NCBI GenBank assembly: GCA_023419315.1
Contig: JAEZYE010000032.1
Span: 1 to 64,000 of the forward strand
Direction: 5' to 3'
DNA length: 64,000 nucleotides
From: Pseudomonadota bacterium
GTDB taxonomy: Bacteria; Pseudomonadota; Gammaproteobacteria; Xanthomonadales; Xanthomonadaceae
This document shows, piece by piece, positions 25,451-35,076 of this stretch. The translations under genes and the position numbers were made by a program. Below the pieces are notes generated by a model. The model saw only the letters and a program-made list of their open reading frames with translations, was not told the origin of the DNA and made no database searches. The stretch's first letter is position 1. Every line of letters begins with the position of its first letter.

Positions 25451-27145
25451 TCAGTGGCTCCGTCCGGCCTCGGTTCCTGCCTCCGCCGACGGCTCGCAGG
25501 CATCGGCGACGCCGTCACCGCACACGCGGTTTCCACCGGCGCGCTTCGCGCGGTACATCGCCTCGTCCGCACGCTTGATCAAGCTGGCGACCGTATCGGC
25601 GCCCACGCATTCGGCCACGCCGATGCTTGCCGTCACGCCGACCGCGATGCCATCGACCCACGCACACTCGCGCTCGATCCGCGCGCGGACACGTTCCCCG
25701 ATGCGTGCCGCGCCCGGCGCGCTGACGCCGGTCAATACCAGCACGAATTCTTCGCCGCCGAGGCGCCCCAGCTGGTCGCCGTACTGGAATTGCTCGCTGA
25801 TCACGCGGGTCACCGCGCGCAGGCATTGATCGCCCACCGCATGTCCGTGGCGGTCGTTGATCTTCTTGAAGAAGTCGAGATCGACGAACAGCAGCGACAA
25901 GGGAATGTGCTCGCGTTGCCGCTCGAGGATCGCCCAGTCCAGCCGGTACTCGATGCCGCTGCGATTCAGCACGCCGGTCAGACCATCACGCTCGGCGTGT
26001 TCCTTCGCGGTGTCGCGCTCGCGACGGAACGTGAGCATGCGATCGGCCAGCCCCAGCGCCATCACCACCGCGGCGAACGCCAGCACCACCGGATAACCGT
26101 AGTCGGCCCAGTTTTCGACCCAGGCGCCCAGGCTGATCTGCGCCGCACGGAACGTGCCGAAGGTGATCAGCGGCACCCAGGCAACGAGGAAATAGCCGGC
26201 ATGGCGACTGCCGCGCAACCAGGCCAGCACGAGGCAGACCAGGCCGAGCACATGACTGAGCAGAAACAGCACGTTCCCGGAATCCGGGAACCACTGCTTG
26301 TCGCCCGGCCACGGCGATATCAGGAGCAACAGCAGGACCGCCGGCAGGTAGATACCGGTCCAGATCATCCAGCGGGTCGGTCGCGGCACCAGGCGCTGCA
26401 GATCCGCGTATTCGATCATCAGCCGCGTAGCGAGCATCGTGCAGACCGTCGCGATGCACCAGATGCCGGTGGCGCCGAATCGCGCAAGCCAGTCCAGGCC
26501 CGGCAGCGAATAGGCTTCCCCGTACGAGCACAGGATGTAGAGCAGTTCGGAAAGAATCGTCCCGGCATAGAGCAGGTAGACACGATCGCGCAGCATCGCC
26601 CAGAACAGCAGCACGGTCAGCGAGACACCCAGCACCACGCCCATGGCCGACATCAGCACGCGCGTGTGGGTGAGGTCGGCGGCGGCATGCCGTGCGCGCG
26701 ATTCGATCGCCACGTGCAACGGATAGCGCGCATCTTCCACCCGCACGTACAGCGGTCCGTCGCTGCGCAGCGGAAACACCAGCGCGTGCCGCGAATAGCG
26801 CGGGTCGAGATTGCGGTCAAACAGGCTCTGGCTCATCGGCTCGCCGCCCGGACGGTCCAGCACGGTCACGCGCGCGGTGTACGGGTGGTAGACCAGCAAC
26901 AGCGGGGTGTCGACGCCGGCTTGCGGTTGCACGCGCCATTCGCCATTGCCCAGCGCATGTGGCGTGCCCTCGCCTGCGTCGGGCACGACGAATTTACGCT
27001 CGGAGAAAAGTCCTGCGTTCTGCCTGGCCTGCTGCTGTGCGGTTGCGGGCAGAATGCGATCGATGCGCGCGATGCCGCTTTCCTGCGCCATCGCCGGCTG
27101 CACCAGCACCGCCCCCAACAGAATCCACCGCCACCCCGGTTTCAC
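25451..27145 (-). CDS. 7TMR-DISM diguanylate cyclase
   Basis: A 564-residue membrane protein. It has a signal peptide (cleavage after PAMAQ), an extracytoplasmic DISMED2-like domain to about 170, seven hydrophobic segments between about 180 and 380, and a C-terminal GGDEF domain with active-site GGEEF and FVDLDFFKKIND. It should make c-di-GMP. The residues where an inhibitory-site RxxD would sit read QYGD, so feedback inhibition may be lost. I chose the GTG at 27145 because AGGGA lies eight bases upstream and the signal peptide starts there; a longer frame from a TTG at 27205 is possible. Two Clp/CRP-like sites lie upstream, shared with the divergent degV-family gene. Confidence 0.88.
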   Translation of the reverse strand: MKPGWRWILLGAVLVQPAMAQESGIARIDRILPATAQQQARQNAGLFSERKFVVPDAGEGTPHALGNGEWRVQPQAGVDTPLLLVYHPYTARVTVLDRPGGEPMSQSLFDRNLDPRYSRHALVFPLRSDGPLYVRVEDARYPLHVAIESRARHAAADLTHTRVLMSAMGVVLGVSLTVLLFWAMLRDRVYLLYAGTILSELLYILCSYGEAYSLPGLDWLARFGATGIWCIATVCTMLATRLMIEYADLQRLVPRPTRWMIWTGIYLPAVLLLLLISPWPGDKQWFPDSGNVLFLLSHVLGLVCLVLAWLRGSRHAGYFLVAWVPLITFGTFRAAQISLGAWVENWADYGYPVVLAFAAVVMALGLADRMLTFRRERDTAKEHAERDGLTGVLNRSGIEYRLDWAILERQREHIPLSLLFVDLDFFKKINDRHGHAVGDQCLRAVTRVISEQFQYGDQLGRLGGEEFVLVLTGVSAPGAARIGERVRARIERECAWVDGIAVGVTASIGVAECVGADTVASLIKRADEAMYRAKRAGGNRVCGDGVADACEPSAEAGTEAGRSH

Positions 27146-27217
27146 AATGCGATTCCCTGCTCCCCGCCGGAGTTTGGCGAGGGGGGCCGGGTACGGCAAG
27201 GGCAAAACACGTTAAAG

Positions 27218-27233
27218 TGTGATGGAAATCACT
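27218..27233. promoter_or_regulatory. Clp/CRP-like binding site 1
   Basis: TGTGA-N6-TCACT matches the CRP core TGTGA-N6-TCACA except for the last base. It lies within an 8-base inverted repeat, TTAAAGTG/CACTTTAA (27212-27219 with 27230-27237). The centre is about 80 bases upstream of the diguanylate cyclase start. Xanthomonad Clp recognises the CRP consensus. Confidence 0.55.
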
Positions 27234-27306
27234 TTAATTGGGTGATGCGGACTCTGCCGTAATGGCGATTTCCGTCGCAGTCTGGCTGTGATCGACCTCG
27301 CTATAT

Positions 27307-27322
27307 AGTGATGATATTCACA
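27307..27322. promoter_or_regulatory. Clp/CRP-like binding site 2
   Basis: AGTGA-N6-TCACA, again one mismatch from the CRP core, is centred 89 bases from site 1 and about 92 bases upstream of the degV-family start. It abuts TATATAG, a possible -10 element, so it could repress or activate depending on the true start site. Confidence 0.45.
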
Positions 27323-27406
27323 TTTTGGCGTTCGCCACGCGACGCCGGGGGCGCCATGCGCTAGCGTGCGCGGACGTCGAAATGCATGAATGCCGGGAGG
27401 GGCTTG

Positions 27407-28354
27407 ATGCGCATTGGGATAGTGGTCGATTCGGCCTGTGATCTGCCGCAGGAATTCCTCGAAAAAAACAACATCGTCGTGCTGCCGATCACGGTCCGCA
27501 TCGGCGACGCGGTGCTGGCGGATCATCGCGATGAAGAGGCCACGCTGGGTTTCCTGCATGCGCATGTCGCCGAACGCGGTCATGAGGCGGAAACCACGCC
27601 GTTCACGGTCAACCAGATTCGCGATCTGTTCCTCGGCCGCCTGGTCATCGATTACGACCATGTGTTCTGCATGACGATCACCAGAACGCGCAGCCCCATC
27701 CACGAGAATGCGATGCAGGCCAGCTTCGCGATCCTCAACGACTACAAGCCGGTGCGGCAAGCGGCGGGGTTCAATTCGCCGTTCGCGCTGCGCGTCATCG
27801 ACACGCAGAACCTGTTCGCAGCGCAAGGCGTCACCGCGGTGGAAGCCGTGCGCATGCGCGACGCGGACGCCAGCGTGCAGCAGATCCGCGTTCGGCTGGA
27901 AGAAATCGCGGCGCAAACGCACGGCTACATGATCCCGCGCGATCTCTACTACCTGCGCGCGCGTGCGCGCACCAAGGGCGATCGCAGCGTGGGCCTGCTC
28001 AGCGCCGCGCTGGGCAGCGCGCTGGACATCAAGCCGGTGCTGCACGGCTACGCCGGAAACACCGAGCCGGTCGCCAAGATCAAGGGATTCGAGAACGCGG
28101 TCGAGCAGCTGTTCAAGTTCACCGGCAATCGCGTGATGGCCGGATTGATGACGCCGACGGTCTGCCTGAGCTACGGCGGTGAACTGTCGGAGATGCGCGC
28201 CCTGCCCGGCTATCAACGCCTGCGTGACATCTGCGAGAACAACAAGGTCGAAGTATTCGAAAGCGTGATGAGCCTGACCGGCATGGTCAATGTGGGCAAA
28301 GGCGCGGTCGTGGTCGGCTTCGCGTCCGCGCCGCATGTGTTCAAGGCGGTGTAA
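27407..28354 (+). CDS. DegV-family (fatty-acid-binding) protein
   Basis: A 315-residue protein starting MRIGIVVDSACDLPQEFL. The DSACDLP motif and the two-domain EDD fold place it in the DegV family, whose Gram-positive FakB members bind a fatty acid for phosphorylation by FakA. No FakA-like kinase lies nearby. TPFTVNQIRD, ITRTRSPIHENAM and GLLSAALGSALDIKPVL correspond to family blocks. The ATG at 27407 follows GGGAGGGG five bases upstream; an ATG seven codons earlier is less likely. Role in this organism unknown. Confidence 0.85.
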   Translation: MRIGIVVDSACDLPQEFLEKNNIVVLPITVRIGDAVLADHRDEEATLGFLHAHVAERGHEAETTPFTVNQIRDLFLGRLVIDYDHVFCMTITRTRSPIHENAMQASFAILNDYKPVRQAAGFNSPFALRVIDTQNLFAAQGVTAVEAVRMRDADASVQQIRVRLEEIAAQTHGYMIPRDLYYLRARARTKGDRSVGLLSAALGSALDIKPVLHGYAGNTEPVAKIKGFENAVEQLFKFTGNRVMAGLMTPTVCLSYGGELSEMRALPGYQRLRDICENNKVEVFESVMSLTGMVNVGKGAVVVGFASAPHVFKAV

Positions 28355-28431
28355 GTCCGCGTCCCGGCCGTGACGCACCGCTAACAGCCCGGCTCGCTAA
28401 CCTAGGCGTCGGAAGAAGACGAGAGGATTCC

Positions 28432-28776
28432 ATGGCCGTGCGTTACTACATCAGCCTGCCGCAGCCCGATCGCGCCCGTGGCAGCGATCCCGATCTGAGC
28501 TTCAGTGCGCATGGCGCAGAAGAATTCGCGGCGCAGTTGCAGGATGCGCTGCGCACCGACAGCCTGTTCGAGCGCTGGCGCCAGCGCCAGGACGATCCGG
28601 ATGAAGTCGATCCCGGTCTCGGCCTGATTGATCCGGGCGCGCACGTCAGCGGACAGCAGGACGATCTGCGCATCGTGCTCGTCGCCACCACGTCCATCCC
28701 CGGCCAGGTGCTCAAGCACCGCTTGCGCCTGCTTTCGGGCAGCTCTTGGGAACTGCGCGACGTTTCCGCCGCTTGA
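28432..28776 (+). CDS. Hypothetical protein, 114 residues
   Basis: I do not recognise this family. It is a soluble, acidic protein without signal peptide or membrane segment, starting MAVRYYISLPQPDRARG and rich in Gln/Asp in its middle (RWRQRQDDPDEVDPG). The ATG at 28432 has GAGAGGA upstream. Its stop overlaps the probable TTG start of a Dph6-like ATPase (TTGA), which implies co-translation and argues that both are real. Confidence 0.72.
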   Translation: MAVRYYISLPQPDRARGSDPDLSFSAHGAEEFAAQLQDALRTDSLFERWRQRQDDPDEVDPGLGLIDPGAHVSGQQDDLRIVLVATTSIPGQVLKHRLRLLSGSSWELRDVSAA

Positions 28777-29459
28777 AGACCGGCCAAGTACCGGTCCTGC
28801 TCGCCTGGAGTGGAGGCAAGGATGCGGCATGGACGCTGCACACGCTGCGCCAGCAGGCGCAGTACGAGGTTGTCGGGCTGCTGACGACGATCACGCGCGA
28901 GCATGATCGCATCTCGATGCAGGGCATCCGCCGCAGCGTGTTGCATGCGCAGGCCGCCGCGACCGGCTTGCCGCTGATCGAAGCCATGATTCCGGCGCAA
29001 TGCAGCAACGACGTCTACGAGACCGCGATGCGTGATGCGCTGGAGCGCGCATCGGCGCGCTGGCCCGAGCTGCGCACCGTCGCGTTCGGCGACCTGTTCC
29101 TGGAAGACATCCGCGCGTACCGCGTCGCCAATCTCGCACGCGTGGGATGGCAGGCCATCACGCCGCTGTTCGGCAGCGATACCGGCGCACTTGCGCGACA
29201 GATGCATGAGGGCGGCTTGCGCGCGCACGTGTGTTGTGTCGACACCACGCAGTTGGACGCATCGTTTGCCGCGCGTGCGTTCGAACCGGCGCTGCTCGCC
29301 GAACTGCCGGCGGAGGTCGACGCCTGCGGCGAGAACGGCGAATTCCATACCTGCGTATGGGACGGCCCGATGTTCGACCGTCCGATTGCGATCAGCGCCG
29401 GTGAAACCGTGTTGCGCGACGGCCGCTTCGCCTACACCGATTTCATCCCGGCTGATTGA
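28773..29459 (+). CDS. Dph6-like PP-loop ATPase (diphthine-ammonia ligase family)
   Basis: A 228-residue adenine nucleotide alpha hydrolase. The PP-loop WSGGKDAAW lies at about 11-19 and EFHTCVWDGPMF is a Dph6/ATP_bind_4 signature near the C terminus. In eukaryotes and archaea Dph6 amidates diphthine on EF-2; bacteria lack diphthamide, so the bacterial role must differ and is unknown. No ATG lies in a sensible place. The TTG at 28773 overlaps the upstream stop by four bases and gives MKTGQVPVLLAWSGG; another TTG at 28746 adds nine residues. It converges on fghA seven bases away. Confidence 0.85.
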   Translation: MKTGQVPVLLAWSGGKDAAWTLHTLRQQAQYEVVGLLTTITREHDRISMQGIRRSVLHAQAAATGLPLIEAMIPAQCSNDVYETAMRDALERASARWPELRTVAFGDLFLEDIRAYRVANLARVGWQAITPLFGSDTGALARQMHEGGLRAHVCCVDTTQLDASFAARAFEPALLAELPAEVDACGENGEFHTCVWDGPMFDRPIAISAGETVLRDGRFAYTDFIPAD

Positions 29460-29465
29460 CGCGCT

Positions 29466-30296
29466 TCAACCTTTCAGCGCTCGCGCGTGATGCGCGATGT
29501 GCTCGCCGATGAAGCTGGCGATGAAGTAGTAGCTGTGGTCGTAACCCGCGTGCAGGCGCAGATCGATCGGATGACCTTGCGCCTTGCATGCAGCGCGCAG
29601 CAATTCCGGTTTGAGCTGGGTGGCAAGGAATTCGTCCGCCTCGCCTTGATCGATCAGCAGCGGAAGACGCTCGCTGGCTGTGGCGATCAGTTCGGTGGCA
29701 TCCCATTGCTTCCAGACTTCGCGATTCGCTCCCAGATACGCAGTGAAGGCCTTTTCGCCCCACGGTACCTGCGCCGGCGCCACGATGGGCGAGAACGCCG
29801 ACACGCTGCGGTAGCGTCCCGGATTCTTCAGCGCCGTGATCAGCGCGCCGTGGCCGCCCATCGAGTGCCCGCTGATCGCGCGCGCGTCAGTCGCCGGGAA
29901 GTTCGATTCGATCAACGCCGGCAGTTCGCGCGACACGTAGTCGTACATGCGGTAGTGCGACGACCACGGCGACTGCGTGGCATCGACATAGAAGCCCGCG
30001 CCCTTGCCCAGGTCGTAGCCGTCCGCATCGGCGACCGCATCGCCGCGCGGACTGGTATCCGGCGCGACGAGGATGAGGCCGTGTTCGGCGGCGTAACGCT
30101 GCGCGCCCGCCTTGGTGATGAAGTTCTGTTCGGTGCAGGTCAGGCCGCTGAGCCAGTACAGCACCGGGCACGGCCGCTGTTCGGCCTGCGGCGGCAGGTA
30201 GATCGCGAACGTCATTTCGCAATCCAGCGTTTCCGACACATGGCGATGGACGTCCTGCCAACCGCCGAAACACGCGCGATGTTCGATTCGTTGCAT
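29466..30296 (-). CDS. fghA: S-formylglutathione hydrolase
   Basis: A 276-residue esterase-D-type alpha/beta hydrolase that hydrolyses S-formylglutathione to formate and glutathione, the second step of glutathione-dependent formaldehyde detoxification. The nucleophile Ser is in [10 protein letters not shown], the His in GYDHSYYF and the Asp in [27 protein letters not shown] is diagnostic. It lies 30 bases downstream of frmA and is the last gene of the frmR-frmA-fghA operon. Confidence 0.97.
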   Translation of the reverse strand: MQRIEHRACFGGWQDVHRHVSETLDCEMTFAIYLPPQAEQRPCPVLYWLSGLTCTEQNFITKAGAQRYAAEHGLILVAPDTSPRGDAVADADGYDLGKGAGFYVDATQSPWSSHYRMYDYVSRELPALIESNFPATDARAISGHSMGGHGALITALKNPGRYRSVSAFSPIVAPAQVPWGEKAFTAYLGANREVWKQWDATELIATASERLPLLIDQGEADEFLATQLKPELLRAACKAQGHPIDLRLHAGYDHSYYFIASFIGEHIAHHARALKG

Positions 30297-30326
30297 CAGT
30301 TCGACTCCGGAGTTTCGACCGCGCGG

Positions 30327-31770
<1,444 letters not shown>

Positions 31771-31787
31771 GACGGCAGGCCTTATCC

Positions 31788-31806
31788 GGTACTGGGGTAT
31801 GGTATC
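31788..31806 (-). promoter_or_regulatory. Probable FrmR operator
   Basis: GGTACTGGGGTATGGTATC has the build of CsoR/FrmR operators, a G-tract core flanked by AT-rich GGTA/TATC arms. It ends 18 bases upstream of the frmR ATG, so autorepression of frmR-frmA-fghA is likely. Confidence 0.6.
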
Positions 31807-31856
31807 TGCGGCATGGCGGATTGGGAAGCCCGCGCGATCGTGCCAGCCCATCGGAA

Positions 31857-32069
31857 TCAGGCGCCGCGCCGCTTCTCCGACATGACCGTAAAGCCCGCGT
31901 CGGCAATCAATGCGCCAATGCTGTCTGGGTCAATGGCAGACTGGTGGTGGACCGTGACCTGCCTGTTTTCCAGCACGATGTCCACGGACTCGACGCCATC
32001 CGCATTCTGCAGCACTCGCTTGAGCCGGCCGGAACAGCCGCCGCATGCCGTCCATTCGAGGATGAGCAT
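31857..32069 (-). CDS. Small heavy-metal-associated (HMA) domain protein
   Basis: A 70-residue ferredoxin-like HMA domain with the metal-binding loop TACGGCSGRLKRVL (CxxC), VESVDIVLENRQVTV and IADAGF, similar to CopZ/MerP-type copper chaperones. The usual MxC is replaced by a Thr-Ala-Cys start. ATG at 32069 chosen; upstream in-frame codons add a basic stretch outside the fold. It lies 86 bases upstream of frmR on the same strand, with the FrmR operator in between, so it probably has its own promoter. Metal specificity cannot be read. Confidence 0.8.
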   Translation of the reverse strand: MLILEWTACGGCSGRLKRVLQNADGVESVDIVLENRQVTVHHQSAIDPDSIGALIADAGFTVMSEKRRGA

Positions 32070-32254
32070 TTGCAATGCTCGCTTCCTCTTCTGCGATTGA
32101 AGAGTCGTGCACGTTCGTTGAGGTCTTCCCGCGATTCGAGGACCATCTGCACATCGCCACACCCATGCATCCTCGTTTCTTCTTCGTTCGAGGCTGACCG
32201 GAACGACCCCGGCGGAACAGTGGCCGACCCAATCGACGCGAAGGAACTTCCGAC

Positions 32255-33679
32255 ATGCAATGCCTCGACAACCTTCTGCTCAACACGGACAGCTACAAGG
32301 CCAGTCACTGGCTTCAGTATCCGCCGGGCACCGATGCCACGTTCTTCTACGTGGAATCACGCGGCGGCACTTACGACCGCACCGTGTTCTTCGGATTGCA
32401 GGCGATCCTCAAGGAATACCTGGCGAGGCCGATCAGCCATGCCGACGTGGACGAGGCGCGCGAGCTGTTCGCCGCGCACGGCGAGCCTTTCAACGATTCG
32501 GGCTGGCGATACATCGTCGATCACCATGGCGGCCGGTTGCCGATACGTATCCGCGCCGTACCCGAAGGCACGGTCCTTCCGACCCACAACGCATTGATGA
32601 CGATCGAGTCGACCGATGCGCGCGCGTTCTGGGCGCCTTCGTATCTGGAAACCATGTTGCTGCGCATCTGGTATCCGGTGACTGTCGCCACCATCAGCTG
32701 GCATGCCAAGCAGACCCTCCGGCAATTCCTCGAACGCACCAGCGACGATCCGGAAGGCCAACTCCCCTTCAAGCTGCACGATTTCGGCAGTCGCGGGGTG
32801 TCCAGCGTGGAATCGGCCGCGATCGGCGGCGCCGCGCACCTGGTCAATTTCCTCGGCACCGACACGGTTTCGGGCCTGCAGTTGGCCAAGGCGTATTACC
32901 ACGAGCCGATGGCGGGTTTCTCCATTCCCGCCGCCGAGCACAGCACCATCACCAGCTGGGGCCGGGACAACGAAGTGCACGCCTATCGCAACATGCTCAC
33001 GCAGTTCGCGAAGCCCGGCGCGATCGTCGCGGTGGTGTCCGACAGCTACGACATCTACCACGCCATCAAGCAACACTGGGGAACGACGCTGCGCCAGGAC
33101 GTGATCGATTCCGGTGCGACCGTCGTGATCCGCCCGGACTCCGGTGACCCCGTCGCGGTGGTGCACCAGTGCCTGGAGTTGCTGGACGACGCCTTCGGCC
33201 ATGTCGTCAACGGCAAGGGATACAAGGTGCTGAACCATGTCCGCGTGATCCAGGGCGATGGCATCAATCCGACCAGCATCCGCGCGATCCTGGAACGCAT
33301 CACCAGCGCCGGCTACGCGACAGACAACGTGGCCTTCGGCATGGGCGGTGCGTTGTTGCAGCGCCTGGATCGCGACACGCAGAAATTCGCGCTCAAGTGC
33401 TCGGCCGCACGCGTCAACGGCGAGTGGATCGATGTCTACAAGGATCCGGTCACGGACAAGGGCAAGCAGAGCAAGCGCGGCCGGATGACCTTGCTGCACC
33501 ATCGCGAGTACGGCAGCTTCCGCACCGTACCCGTGCCCGCGCAGGCGGCATCGCTGGCAGACGTCGAAGCCCCTTCGGGTTTCGATGATGCGATGGTGAC
33601 GGTCTGGGAGAACGGCCGACTGCTGCACGACGACACCTTCGCTGACATCCGCGCCCGCGCAGACGCGGCCCGCCTGTAG
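32255..33679 (+). CDS. nadV: Nicotinamide phosphoribosyltransferase (NAMPT type)
   Basis: A 474-residue phosphoribosyltransferase that joins nicotinamide and PRPP to NMN for NAD salvage. It closely follows animal NAMPT: HDFGSRGVSSVESA, GTDTVSGL and PAAEHSTITSWG. His229 corresponds to the phosphorylated His247 of human NAMPT, and Asp203 to Asp219, which favours nicotinamide over nicotinate. FGMGGALLQ near 355 is also typical. The ATG at 32255 gives MQCLDNLLLNTDSYKASHW, the usual start. No NMN adenylyltransferase, NrtR or Nudix gene is next to it. Confidence 0.95.
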   Translation: MQCLDNLLLNTDSYKASHWLQYPPGTDATFFYVESRGGTYDRTVFFGLQAILKEYLARPISHADVDEARELFAAHGEPFNDSGWRYIVDHHGGRLPIRIRAVPEGTVLPTHNALMTIESTDARAFWAPSYLETMLLRIWYPVTVATISWHAKQTLRQFLERTSDDPEGQLPFKLHDFGSRGVSSVESAAIGGAAHLVNFLGTDTVSGLQLAKAYYHEPMAGFSIPAAEHSTITSWGRDNEVHAYRNMLTQFAKPGAIVAVVSDSYDIYHAIKQHWGTTLRQDVIDSGATVVIRPDSGDPVAVVHQCLELLDDAFGHVVNGKGYKVLNHVRVIQGDGINPTSIRAILERITSAGYATDNVAFGMGGALLQRLDRDTQKFALKCSAARVNGEWIDVYKDPVTDKGKQSKRGRMTLLHHREYGSFRTVPVPAQAASLADVEAPSGFDDAMVTVWENGRLLHDDTFADIRARADAARL

Positions 33680-33926
33680 AAGAGTGCGCCGCGACCGCGG
33701 CCCATGCACCGCGATGCCGCATCCGGCATGAGGGTGGCGACATTCGCGGCACTGTATTCGAATGCAGTGCATGGCCCTGCTGGAGTACGGATGCGACAAT
33801 GCCGTCATCGAAGCGGAGCCACGGCGCCTTTTCGGCAGCCGCAGGCCATTCGATGCGCGCACTTCCCATCCTGACACTCCTGTCATGCAGGGCCGTTCTC
33901 AGCGACGGCCGGCATGCGAATCCCAC

Positions 33927-35066
33927 ATGCTCGATATCGAACAGACGCAACGCCGGCAGCAATACGCCACCCGTGCCGCCTTCTTCATTCCAGGCTTCGT
34001 GATCGCCTGCTGGGCGCCGCTCGTTCCATTCGCGAAGCAGCGCGCGGGCCTGGACGACGCCACGCTCGGGCTGGTGCTGCTGTGCCTGGGTTCGGGATCG
34101 CTGCTCGCGATGCCGCTGTCGGGCATGCTCGCCGCCCGCCATGGATGCAAGGCGGTGATGTTGTGGACGCTCGCCTTCATGGCGCTGACATTGCCGTTGC
34201 TCGCCATCGCGCCGGACGCGCTTGCTCTCGGTCTGGTTCTGCTGGTGTTCGGCGCGGCGATCGGCGCGATGGATTGCGTGATGAACATCCAGGCGGTCGT
34301 GGTCGAGCGCGAATCCGGACGCTCGATGATGTCCGGCTTCCACGCCTTCTACAGCATCGGCAGCCTGGTCGGCGCAACCCTGGTGACGGTGCTGCTGTCC
34401 GTGGGCGTCAGCGCCCTGGCGGCGACGTTCGTGGTGGTGGGCGGTGCGGTCCTGATCGCTGCGCTGTCGTTTTCGCATTGGCGCAGCGAGCGCTCCGGTC
34501 CGGCGGGCTCCGCGTTTGCGCTTCCCCGGGGCGTGGTGATCGTCATCGGCGCGGTCTGCTTCGTGTCGTTCCTGGCGGAAGGTTCGATGCTGGACTGGAG
34601 CGCGGTCTTCCTGCACGAAGTGCGCTCGGTGGATCTCGCGCAGTCCGGCTGGGGATTCGTTGCGTTCAATCTCGCCATGACCATCACGCGGCTGGTCGGC
34701 GACCGCGTGGTGGATCGCCTCGGCCGTCCGGCGGCCGTGCTGGGCGGCGGACTGCTTGCATGCGCGGGCTTCCTGCTGGCAACGCTGGTGGCAAGATTCG
34801 ATGTGGCCCTGGCTGGATACGCGCTGGTCGGCATCGGCTGCGCGAACATCGTCCCGGTGATGTTCACGCTGGCCGGCAAGCAGACGCGCATGCCCGAGAA
34901 CGTCGCGGTTCCCGCCATCACCACAATGGGCTACGCCGGCGTGCTGCTGGGACCCGCGGTGATCGGCTTCATCGCGCAGCACTGGTCACTGCCGGGCGCG
35001 TTCATCCTGGCCGCCATTGCGCTGGCCTGCGTCGCATTCGTGGGTTCGATGATCCGCGTGCGGTGA
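33927..35066 (+). CDS. MFS permease (YbjJ-like)
   Basis: A 379-residue protein with about 12 hydrophobic segments and an MFS loop (GMLAARHGCKAVM after helix 2). FIPGFVIACWAPLVPFAKQRAGLDDATLGLVLL resembles the start of YbjJ/inner-membrane MFS proteins of unknown substrate when read in pieces. ATG at 33927 (MLDIEQTQRRQQ) chosen as nearest the first helix; in-frame upstream ATGs at 33762 and 33885 also lack a good ribosome site. The 247 bases between nadV and this gene show no clear element. Confidence 0.82.
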   Translation: MLDIEQTQRRQQYATRAAFFIPGFVIACWAPLVPFAKQRAGLDDATLGLVLLCLGSGSLLAMPLSGMLAARHGCKAVMLWTLAFMALTLPLLAIAPDALALGLVLLVFGAAIGAMDCVMNIQAVVVERESGRSMMSGFHAFYSIGSLVGATLVTVLLSVGVSALAATFVVVGGAVLIAALSFSHWRSERSGPAGSAFALPRGVVIVIGAVCFVSFLAEGSMLDWSAVFLHEVRSVDLAQSGWGFVAFNLAMTITRLVGDRVVDRLGRPAAVLGGGLLACAGFLLATLVARFDVALAGYALVGIGCANIVPVMFTLAGKQTRMPENVAVPAITTMGYAGVLLGPAVIGFIAQHWSLPGAFILAAIALACVAFVGSMIRVR

Positions 35067-35076
35067 CGTCCAACGG

